Below, piece by piece: positions 56,909 through 64,000 of a DNA stretch of 64,000 nt. Source of the DNA: Alphaproteobacteria bacterium (GTDB taxonomy: Bacteria; Pseudomonadota; Alphaproteobacteria; UBA7887); the NCBI GenBank assembly GCA_030739735.1, contig JASLYQ010000006.1:16548-80547 (forward strand). The letters run 5' to 3'. Below the pieces are notes generated by a model. The model worked only from the letters and a program-made list of their open reading frames with translations. It was not told where the DNA came from and made no database searches. Made by a program: the position numbers and the translations under genes. Positions within the stretch are counted from its first letter, which is position 1. Every line of letters begins with the position of its first letter.

Positions 56909-59563
56909 ATGGCGGCGAAAACGGAGACGAGCGGCAAGGTTGCCAAGCCGACGCCGATGATGGCGCAGTATTTGGAGATCAAGCGCCAGCACCCTGGCGC
57001 CTTGCTGTTCTACCGCATGGGCGACTTCTACGAGATGTTCTTCGACGACGCGGTGGCAGCCGCCACGGCGCTCGACATCACACTGACGCGGCGCGGTAAG
57101 CACGATGGCGCCGATATCCCCATGTGCGGCGTTCCAGTGCATAGCCACGAGGGCTATCTCGAACGGCTCATCCGGGCCGGCTTCAAGGTCGCCATCTGCG
57201 AGCAGACCGAAGACCCGGCTGTTGCGCGCAAGCGCGGCGGCAAGGCTCTGGTGGCTCGCGACGTGGTGCGTCTGGTGACGCCGGGCACGCTGACCGAGGA
57301 CAGCTTGCTCAAAGCCCGGGCCCACAACCATCTAGCTGCGGTGGCGCGGGCCGGCGGCAATCTCGGCTTGGCTTGGCTCGACATGTCGACTGGCGATTTC
57401 ACCGTAGCGCAACCTGGCTTGGGTGAGTTGCCGGCGTTGCTTGTGCAAGTGGACCCGGGCGAACTATTGGTTCCTGAGCCGCTCGTGGAGGAGCCGTATC
57501 TCGCCGAGTATGGATCGCTGCTCACGCCACTCGTCGCCTCGAGCTTCGCGTCGACTGCCGGCGAACGTCGGCTGTGCGAGACCTATGGCGTGGCATCGCT
57601 GGAAGCGTTCGGCAGCTTCAGCCGTGCCGAGATCGGTGCTGCCGGCGCTGTCATCGACTATGTGCTGTTGACCCAGAAGGGACGCTTGCCAAGGCTGGCC
57701 CGGCCAAAGTGCCAGGAGGCCCAGGCCGTGATGGCGATTGATGGTGCCACGCGGCGGAATCTCGAAGTGCTGGAAGCGAGTGGTGGCGGTCGGCGCGGCT
57801 CGCTGCTCGGCGTGGTCGACCGCACTGCCACAGGCGCCGGCGGCCGCTTGCTGGCAGCACGGTTGGCGGCACCGCTCACCGACATTGCCGGGATCGGCCG
57901 CCGGCTCGACATGGTGCAGGCCTTGGTCGAGGCTTCGGGATTGCGCGGTAAGTTGGGTGGGGCACTGGCCAGCTGCCCGGATATTGAGCGTCCGCTCGGC
58001 CGTCTCTCCCTTGAGCGCGGCGGGCCACGCGATCTCGCCGCCATACGCGATGGCTTGGAATGCGCCATCGCCTTGCGCCACTTGCTTCATGAGGACGTGG
58101 GCGACCTTACTCCGCTACCGGAGGACCTAGTGGCGGCTGCAACGGCACTTGGCGAGCATAATTTGCTGATCGGTCGCCTGGGCCAGGCCCTTGCCGCGGA
58201 CCTGCCACTGCTAACACGAGACGGCAACTTTATTGCCGCAGGCTATACCGCTGTTCTCGATGAGCAGCGCACTCTGCGAGATGAAAGCCGGCGCCTGATC
58301 ACGGCCCTACAGGCGCGCTATCGCGACGAGACAGGTATTGGCACACTCAAGATACGTCACAATAATGTGCTCGGCTATTTTATCGAGGTGGGGACCAATC
58401 ACAGAGAGCCCTTGCTCGGCGATGAGCGTTTTGTGCATCGCCAGAGCATGGCGAGCGCCGTGCGCTTCACCTCCGGAGAGCTTGCCGATCTCGATGACAA
58501 AATCGCCCGCGCCGGCGAACGCGCGCTGGCCCTTGAGCTGGAGTTATTCGAGGACTTGCGCCATGAAGTGAGCTCGCAGGCGAACCAGATTGCTGCTGCG
58601 GCACGCGCTATCGCCGAAATCGATGTTGCAACCGCGTTGGCGGAGGTGGCCGTGGCACGAGACTACTGCCGGCCCCACGTCGATGACAGCCTTGCCTTCC
58701 ATATCGACAACGGTCGCCACTCGGTGGTGGAGGCGATCTTGGGCGAGGGAGATACGGCAACTTTTATCGCGAACGATTGTGATCTAGGGGAAGATGGTCG
58801 ACTGTGGCTTTTGAGCGGACCAAACATGGCCGGAAAGAGCACGTTTCTGCGTCAAAATGCGCTTATCGCTCTTCTTGCTCAGGCTGGCTCGTTCGTTCCG
58901 GCTTCCGCGGCGCATATCGGTGTCGTCGATCGGCTCTTCAGCCGGGTCGGTGCATCGGACGACCTGGCGCGCGGCCGCTCTACCTTCATGGTCGAGATGA
59001 TAGAGACCGCAGCCATCCTCAACCAGGCGGGCGAGCGAGCGTTGGTCATCCTCGATGAGATTGGCCGCGGCACCGCGACCTATGATGGCTTGTCTATCGC
59101 CTGGGCCACCATCGAGCATCTGCATGATAACAATGCCTGCCGCGGCCTCTTCGCGACCCATTACCACGAGCTGACTAATCTTTCGGTTCGTCTTGACTGG
59201 CTTTCCTGCCACACCATGCGGGCGCGCGAATGGGAAGGCGAGGTTGTCTTCCTCTACGAAGTCGGTCCAGGTGCGGCCGATCGCTCCTACGGCATTCACG
59301 TTGCTCGCTTGGCCGGGCTGCCCGAGCCTGTGGTGGCACGGGCGCGCGACGTGCTGGCGCTTCTGGAAAGCGATGAAACCCGAAGCGCCGCGGCTAGGCT
59401 GGCGGATGAGCTCCCACTATTTGCTGCGAACCGGCCGCCCACGACAGCGCCACGATCGCCAGTGATGGAGGCGCTTGCCGGGCTCGAACTCGATGATCTC
59501 AGCCCGCGCCAGGCGTTGGAACTGCTCTACCACCTCAAGTCCCTGGTGGATGGCGAGGATTAG
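56909..59563 (+). CDS. mutS: DNA mismatch repair protein MutS
   Basis: An 884-aa mismatch sensor. The mismatch-contacting motif is [18 protein letters not shown] near residue 30 (Phe-x-Glu type). The ATPase has Walker [48 protein letters not shown] and FATHYHEL. The ATG at 56909 (MAAKTE) is chosen; the frame extends 19 codons upstream without conservation. Upstream of glnD and murJ in the typical alphaproteobacterial order. Confidence 0.97.
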   Translation: MAAKTETSGKVAKPTPMMAQYLEIKRQHPGALLFYRMGDFYEMFFDDAVAAATALDITLTRRGKHDGADIPMCGVPVHSHEGYLERLIRAGFKVAICEQTEDPAVARKRGGKALVARDVVRLVTPGTLTEDSLLKARAHNHLAAVARAGGNLGLAWLDMSTGDFTVAQPGLGELPALLVQVDPGELLVPEPLVEEPYLAEYGSLLTPLVASSFASTAGERRLCETYGVASLEAFGSFSRAEIGAAGAVIDYVLLTQKGRLPRLARPKCQEAQAVMAIDGATRRNLEVLEASGGGRRGSLLGVVDRTATGAGGRLLAARLAAPLTDIAGIGRRLDMVQALVEASGLRGKLGGALASCPDIERPLGRLSLERGGPRDLAAIRDGLECAIALRHLLHEDVGDLTPLPEDLVAAATALGEHNLLIGRLGQALAADLPLLTRDGNFIAAGYTAVLDEQRTLRDESRRLITALQARYRDETGIGTLKIRHNNVLGYFIEVGTNHREPLLGDERFVHRQSMASAVRFTSGELADLDDKIARAGERALALELELFEDLRHEVSSQANQIAAAARAIAEIDVATALAEVAVARDYCRPHVDDSLAFHIDNGRHSVVEAILGEGDTATFIANDCDLGEDGRLWLLSGPNMAGKSTFLRQNALIALLAQAGSFVPASAAHIGVVDRLFSRVGASDDLARGRSTFMVEMIETAAILNQAGERALVILDEIGRGTATYDGLSIAWATIEHLHDNNACRGLFATHYHELTNLSVRLDWLSCHTMRAREWEGEVVFLYEVGPGAADRSYGIHVARLAGLPEPVVARARDVLALLESDETRSAAARLADELPLFAANRPPTTAPRSPVMEALAGLELDDLSPRQALELLYHLKSLVDGED

Positions 59564-59586
59564 TCTCGACTGGTATAAGGGGGCAG

Positions 59587-62343
59587 ATGCCGAGGCTTCG
59601 AAACAAGCGCGAAATTATCGATCATCAGGCCCTGGGCGCTGCGCTCAAGGCTGCGGCCGAGCGCGCCGATGTGCTAGCGCTGCTCAAACAGGCGCTGGAA
59701 GCGGGCCGCGCGGAGATCCGGCGCCGCTTCGAGGCGAGAGCCGACGGGCCGCTGGCCGCGACAGCCACGGCCTTTCTGGTCGACCAACTCATCGCCGACA
59801 TTCACACCCATGTCGCCGATATTGTCTACCCGGAGCCCAACCCGACGGCAGCGGACCGCTTGGCGCTGGTCGCCGTGGGCGGTTACGGCCGCGGCGAGAT
59901 GGCGCCCTATTCCGATATCGATCTGCTTTTTCTGCTGCCCTACAAGCAGACTCCGCGCGGGGAGCAGGTCGTAGAATACATGCTCTATCTGCTCTGGGAC
60001 CTCGGGCTCAAGGTGGGTCAAGCCACCCGCTCGATCGACGAGTGCATCGCGCGCGCTAATACTGATCTCACCATTCGGACAGCGATGCTCGAATCCCACT
60101 TCATCCACGGCGACCAACCGCTTTATCTTGAGCTACGTAAGCGCTTTGCCGAAGATGTCGTAAAAGGTTCCGGCCCCGCTTTCGTTGCTGCCAAGCTTGC
60201 GGAGCGCGACGAGCGCCATCAGCGCATGGGTGATTCCCGCTACGTAGTCGAGCCCAATATCAAGGAGGGCAAGGGGGGGCTGCGCGATCTGCACACGCTT
60301 TTCTGGATTGCCAAATATCTCTATGGCGTCGCCGATGTTGACGAGCTTGTGACGCGCGGCGTCCTCACCGCGGCCGAGCTACGCATGTTCCAGCGGGCGC
60401 ACCGCTTTCTCTGGACCGTGCGCTGCTACATGCACTACCTAATGAAACGGCCTGAGGAGCGCCTTACCTTTGACCTGCAGCCGGAACTGGCGGCGGTTAT
60501 GCGCTACAGTCGTCGCGAAGGCAGCGAGACGGTCGAGCGCTTCATGAAGCACTACTATCTGCTCGCCAAGACCGTCGGCGACCTCACACGGATATTCTGC
60601 GCCGCCTTCGAAGCGGAGAATGCGCCGAAGCCACGGCAATGGTTGTCGCACTTCGCGAGTCGCGCGCGCGATCTCGAAGGTTTTAGACTTGAGAATGGGC
60701 GTCTGTCGGTGCTCTCGAATGATGTTTTCGAGGTCGAGCCAGCGCGCATGATACGCCTCTTTCATCTCGCGCAGGCCCGCGATTTGGACATCCACCCACA
60801 CGCCTTGATGCTGATCACCCGTAGCCTCTCGCGCATCGATGCGAAGCTTCGTGCGAACAAAGAGACGAACCGGCTTTTTGTCGAGATTCTAACCTCCGAA
60901 AAGGATCCAGAGATCACGCTGAGGCGCATGAACGAGGCAGGCGTGCTGGGCCGTTTCATTCCTGCCTTCCGCCGCGTCGTGGCGCAAACACAGCATGACA
61001 TGTACCATGTCTATACGGTCGACGAGCACACTATTTTTGCCATTGGCATTCTCTCTCGTATAGAGCTCGGAGAGCTTGGTGATGAGCTGCCGCTTGCCAC
61101 CGAGATCGTGCATAAGGTGCTATCTCGCAAGGTTCTATATCTTGCTATCTTCCTGCACGATATTGGTAAGGGACGCGGCGGGAATCATTCTGAGATCGGT
61201 GCGCGGGTCGCACGAAAACTAGCACCGCGCCTTGGATATACGGCAGAAGAGACGGAATCTGTAGCGTGGTTAGTTGAACATCATCTACTCTGCTCTATAT
61301 CTGCATTCAACCGTGACATTTCAGATCCGAAGACGGTGGCTGACTTCATTGAGATCGTGCGCTCACCGGAACGATTGCGTATGCTTTTGGTGTTGACCGT
61401 GGCAGATATCCGTGCTGTCGGACCCAATGTCTGGAACGGCTGGAAGGGCCAATTGTTGCGTGGGCTCTACTACCGAGCCGAAGCTGCGATGACCGGCGGC
61501 GACTCTTTGGCCGACCAGGCTGATCGCCTGTCTATGGCACAAGATGCTTTCCGAGATGCGGTCTCCGATTGGGCGCAAGAGGACGTACAGTCCTTCGTAG
61601 ATCGCGCCTACCCCTCCTATTGGCTCAACTTCAATACCGAGGTGCACAAGCGCCACGCGGAGATGATTCGTGATGCCGATCGGGATGGTCAAACATTGGC
61701 GGTGAATACCCGGGTCGACAAGTTCCGCTCGGTCACTGAGGTCACGATATACGCGCCGGACCATCCTGGGCTGTTCGCGGGTGTAGCCGGTGCCATGACC
61801 GTTACCGGAGCATCGATCGTCGATGCGCGTATTTTCACCACCACCGACGGCATGGTGCTCGACACGCTGTGGGTGCAAAGCGAGGCGGGCAAGGCCGTCG
61901 ACCAGCCGGAACGGCTGTTGAAACTGGCGGGAACGGTCGAGATGACCTTGGCGGCCGACTTCAAGCCAGCCATCCGCCTCGAAGAGCGCGAGCGCAGTGA
62001 TCGCGCTCATCGCACCGCCATCTTCAAGGTCCAACCTCGTGTTTTGGTCGACAACTCGGCCTCCGTGACGCACACCTTGCTGGAGGTCAATGCTCGCGAT
62101 CGGGTTGGCCTGCTCTACGACATCAGCCGAGCCCTGACTGAACTGCGCCTCTCGATCGGCAGTGCGCGCATCAACACCTATGGCGAGGTCGCGGTCGACG
62201 TTTTCTACGTCAAGGACGTCTTCGGCATGAAGATCCACGACGAAGCGCGTATCGAGGCAATCCGGACTGGCCTGATCGAGGCCATCGACAGTGGCGAAGC
62301 GGTGGCGTGCGACGGCGGTTCCGCGGGCGTGGCCGCGGAATAG
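59587..62343 (+). CDS. glnD: Bifunctional uridylyltransferase/uridylyl-removing enzyme GlnD
   Basis: A 918-aa nitrogen sensor that uridylylates and deuridylylates PII proteins. The nucleotidyltransferase domain has VGGYGRGEMAPYSDIDLLFLL. The HD hydrolase domain has LAIFLHDIGKGRGGNHSEIGA. Two C-terminal ACT domains (VTIYAPDHPGLFAGVAGAMT and EVNARDRVGLLYDISRALTE) sense glutamine. Codon usage around the HD motif (61110-61330) is less GC-rich than the rest. Confidence 0.97.
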   Translation: MPRLRNKREIIDHQALGAALKAAAERADVLALLKQALEAGRAEIRRRFEARADGPLAATATAFLVDQLIADIHTHVADIVYPEPNPTAADRLALVAVGGYGRGEMAPYSDIDLLFLLPYKQTPRGEQVVEYMLYLLWDLGLKVGQATRSIDECIARANTDLTIRTAMLESHFIHGDQPLYLELRKRFAEDVVKGSGPAFVAAKLAERDERHQRMGDSRYVVEPNIKEGKGGLRDLHTLFWIAKYLYGVADVDELVTRGVLTAAELRMFQRAHRFLWTVRCYMHYLMKRPEERLTFDLQPELAAVMRYSRREGSETVERFMKHYYLLAKTVGDLTRIFCAAFEAENAPKPRQWLSHFASRARDLEGFRLENGRLSVLSNDVFEVEPARMIRLFHLAQARDLDIHPHALMLITRSLSRIDAKLRANKETNRLFVEILTSEKDPEITLRRMNEAGVLGRFIPAFRRVVAQTQHDMYHVYTVDEHTIFAIGILSRIELGELGDELPLATEIVHKVLSRKVLYLAIFLHDIGKGRGGNHSEIGARVARKLAPRLGYTAEETESVAWLVEHHLLCSISAFNRDISDPKTVADFIEIVRSPERLRMLLVLTVADIRAVGPNVWNGWKGQLLRGLYYRAEAAMTGGDSLADQADRLSMAQDAFRDAVSDWAQEDVQSFVDRAYPSYWLNFNTEVHKRHAEMIRDADRDGQTLAVNTRVDKFRSVTEVTIYAPDHPGLFAGVAGAMTVTGASIVDARIFTTTDGMVLDTLWVQSEAGKAVDQPERLLKLAGTVEMTLAADFKPAIRLEERERSDRAHRTAIFKVQPRVLVDNSASVTHTLLEVNARDRVGLLYDISRALTELRLSIGSARINTYGEVAVDVFYVKDVFGMKIHDEARIEAIRTGLIEAIDSGEAVACDGGSAGVAAE

Positions 62344-62354
62344 CCCGATAGATC

Positions 62355-63896
62355 ATGGCGCTGCTTCGTTTTGCTGCGACGGTCGGCGGGTACACCTTGA
62401 TTTCGCGCGTCCTAGGATTTCTGCGCGATATTCTAATCGCCCGGTACATTGGCGTCGGCCTTGTCGCGGACGCATTTTTTGTCGCCTTCAAACTGCCCAA
62501 CCTGTTTCGCCGACTGTTCGCCGAGGGAGCCTTCAATCTCGCCTTCGTGCCTTTGTTCGCAGGCCGCATGGAAGCAGACGGCAAGCGGGCGGCACTCCGT
62601 TTCGCCGAGCAAGCTTTGGCAGTACTGTTTTGGGTCTTGGTGCTGTTTACGGTTGCGGCCGAGATCGCCATGCCATGGTTGTTACAGCTTTTTGCGCCCG
62701 GCTTTGTTGATGAGCCGGATAAGTATGCGCTAACCGTTCAGCTGGCGCGTCTGACCTTCCCCTATCTGTTGCTTATCTCTCTGGTTTCGCTACTCGGCGC
62801 TATGCTCAACAGCGTCGAGCGGTTCGCCGCCGCCGCGGCGGCGCCGATTCTACTAAATTTGTGTCTAATCGCCAGCTTGCTGTTTTTTGCCGAGCGCCTT
62901 GAGACGCCCGGGCACGCGTTGGCCTGGGCGGTCTCGGTCGCGGGCATGGCGCAGCTTTTATGGATGGCCTGGAACTGCCAGCGCGCCGGTCTCTTGCCAG
63001 CGCTGCGTATGCCGCGCCTCAGTCCAGATGTGCGGCGACTGCTGGTGTTGATCGCGCCGGCGGCGCTTGGCGCCGGCGTGCAGCAGCTTAATCTGATTGT
63101 CGACATCATCATCGCCTCTCTTTTGCCGACAGGCTCGGTCTCCTACCTCTATTACGCCGACCGCATCGTGCAGCTACCGCTCGGGGTCGTCGGCGTGGCG
63201 ATGGGAACTGTGCTGCTGCCGACCTTAAGTAGAGCTGTCGGCGCGGGCGATGAGGGTGTCGCCCACGAGCGCCAGAACCGGGCGCTGGAGTTTGCCCTGC
63301 TGCTGACCTTGCCGGCTGCCGCGGCGCTCGCGGTGATTGCGATGCCGGTGATCAGCGTCTTGTTCGAGCGCGGCGCCTTCACGGTGGCGGCAACCTCGGC
63401 GACGGCTGGAGCGCTTGCGGCCTACGCCTTGGGGCTACCTGCCTTCGTGCTGGTGAAGGTGCTAGTGCCCGGCTACTTCGCCCGCCAGGACACGCGCACG
63501 CCGCTTGCCGTTGCCGCTGTTTGCCTGGTGGTGAATGTGGTGCTCAATCTGTTGCTCATGGGCCCGTTTGCCCATGTCGGCATCGCGCTCGCCAGCTCGC
63601 TCTCCTCCTGGCTCAACGCCGGGCTGCTTGCGGTCGGATTATTTTTGCGCGGCCATTTGCGCTTTGATGCCCGCCTGCGTGCTCGCCTGCCCCGCATGTT
63701 GCTTGCAGCGGTGGCGATGGCGGCCCTGCTCTGGGTGGCCGCGACGGTACTGACACCCTGGTTGCAGATGGGGCTGGCCGTGGAGGTTGCGGTACTTGCC
63801 GCTCTGGTGGCGCTGGGGTTGGCTTGTTTCGGTCTTCTCGCGCATCTGCTCGGTGCCGCTCGCGCTGGCGAGCTGCGCGCTGCACTCAAGCGCTGA
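62355..63896 (+). CDS. murJ: Lipid II flippase MurJ (MviN)
   Basis: A 513-aa polytopic membrane protein with about 14 segments. SRVLGFLRDILIARYIG, ADAFFVAFKLPNLFRRLFAEGAF and YYADRIVQLPLGVVGVAMGTVLLPTLSR are the MurJ hallmarks. It moves lipid II across the inner membrane for peptidoglycan synthesis. It starts 11 nt after glnD and its last bases overlap a convergent small frame. Confidence 0.96.
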   Translation: MALLRFAATVGGYTLISRVLGFLRDILIARYIGVGLVADAFFVAFKLPNLFRRLFAEGAFNLAFVPLFAGRMEADGKRAALRFAEQALAVLFWVLVLFTVAAEIAMPWLLQLFAPGFVDEPDKYALTVQLARLTFPYLLLISLVSLLGAMLNSVERFAAAAAAPILLNLCLIASLLFFAERLETPGHALAWAVSVAGMAQLLWMAWNCQRAGLLPALRMPRLSPDVRRLLVLIAPAALGAGVQQLNLIVDIIIASLLPTGSVSYLYYADRIVQLPLGVVGVAMGTVLLPTLSRAVGAGDEGVAHERQNRALEFALLLTLPAAAALAVIAMPVISVLFERGAFTVAATSATAGALAAYALGLPAFVLVKVLVPGYFARQDTRTPLAVAAVCLVVNVVLNLLLMGPFAHVGIALASSLSSWLNAGLLAVGLFLRGHLRFDARLRARLPRMLLAAVAMAALLWVAATVLTPWLQMGLAVEVAVLAALVALGLACFGLLAHLLGAARAGELRAALKR

Positions 63897-63999
63897 TGCG
63901 GTTGCGCCTGGCCTGCTCGTAGACCGCAGCGAAAGTCGCTCCGGCGACGATGATGACGACGATATTCACAGCCAGGTTCAGGGCTAGAATCAAAACCAT
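63886..63999 (-). CDS. Small single-pass membrane protein or C-terminal end of a larger one
   Basis: A minus-strand frame ends TGA at 63886-63888 and reads ATG at 63997-63999 at the very edge of the window. The 37 residues are a hydrophobic helix (LILALNLAVNIVVIIVAGAT) and a basic tail, YEQARRNRISA. It may be complete or the tail of a longer membrane protein whose gene lies outside. No family recognised. Confidence 0.35.
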   Translation of the reverse strand: MVLILALNLAVNIVVIIVAGATFAAVYEQARRNRISA

Positions 64000-64000
64000 C

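Overview
The window is about 64 kb of GC-rich chromosome from an alphaproteobacterium, probably a Rhodospirillales-like lineage. The evidence is conserved gene order rather than a database match. Diagnostic blocks are mnmE-mnmG-rsmG-parA-parB / holA-lptE-leuS-DUF3576, hrcA-grpE next to rph-rdgB-hemW, phoR-pstSCAB-phoU-phoB, and maeB next to mutS-glnD-murJ. No rRNA, tRNA, insertion sequence, prophage or CRISPR array was recognised. Most of the window is housekeeping chromosome with very tight spacing and many 1-20 nt overlaps.

Layout. 1-1774: a partial YyaL-type thioredoxin-fold protein, then a thioredoxin-like [2Fe-2S] ferredoxin coupled to mnmE. 1771-7470: tRNA/rRNA modification genes (mnmE, mnmG, rsmG) and the chromosome-partition genes parA/parB. 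A perfect parS site lies inside rsmG and a one-mismatch copy lies after mnmE, so this block is probably close to the replication origin. 7467-12204: holA, lptE, leuS and a DUF3576 lipoprotein on the other strand. 12262-13619: a porin with a clear terminator. 13909-17598: a 1229-aa protein made of two TPR-sulfotransferase units. 17657-19033: divergent thiE and yggS.

19200-22796 is the most distinctive segment. A divergent Lrp/AsnC regulator faces an MIO-dependent aromatic amino acid lyase/aminomutase and a class III aminotransferase. The MIO enzyme carries Thr-Ser-Gly and resembles bacterial phenylalanine 2,3-aminomutases of the AdmH type. The aminotransferase keeps the two active-site arginines of beta-phenylalanine aminotransferases. 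Together they suggest a module converting an aromatic alpha-amino acid to its beta-amino acid and then to a beta-keto acid.

22838-34577: ribA, a broken DUF427 gene, an orphan OmpR-type regulator, an MFS transporter, xth, a class I amidotransferase, lolA, pyrE, gshB, a BON lipoprotein, a shrunken yraN relic, rsmI, an LpoA-like lipoprotein, nth and a small membrane protein. 34541-43512: the protein-folding block (dapB, dnaJ, dnaK, grpE, hrcA, with a heat-shock-like promoter before dnaK), then rph-rdgB-hemW and an EI24 membrane protein. 43592-46995: a frameshifted TetR gene, an adenosine kinase-like PfkB protein, an AmpG-like permease and a possible pseudogene scrap.

46919-54448: the phosphate-starvation regulon with a recognisable Pho box before pstS. 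54476-63896: maeB, mutS, glnD and murJ, followed by a small membrane ORF at the right edge. Decayed genes (DUF427, yraN, TetR, the scrap at 46681) are scattered among intact operons, which suggests modest ongoing gene loss; assembly errors are an alternative for the single-base cases.
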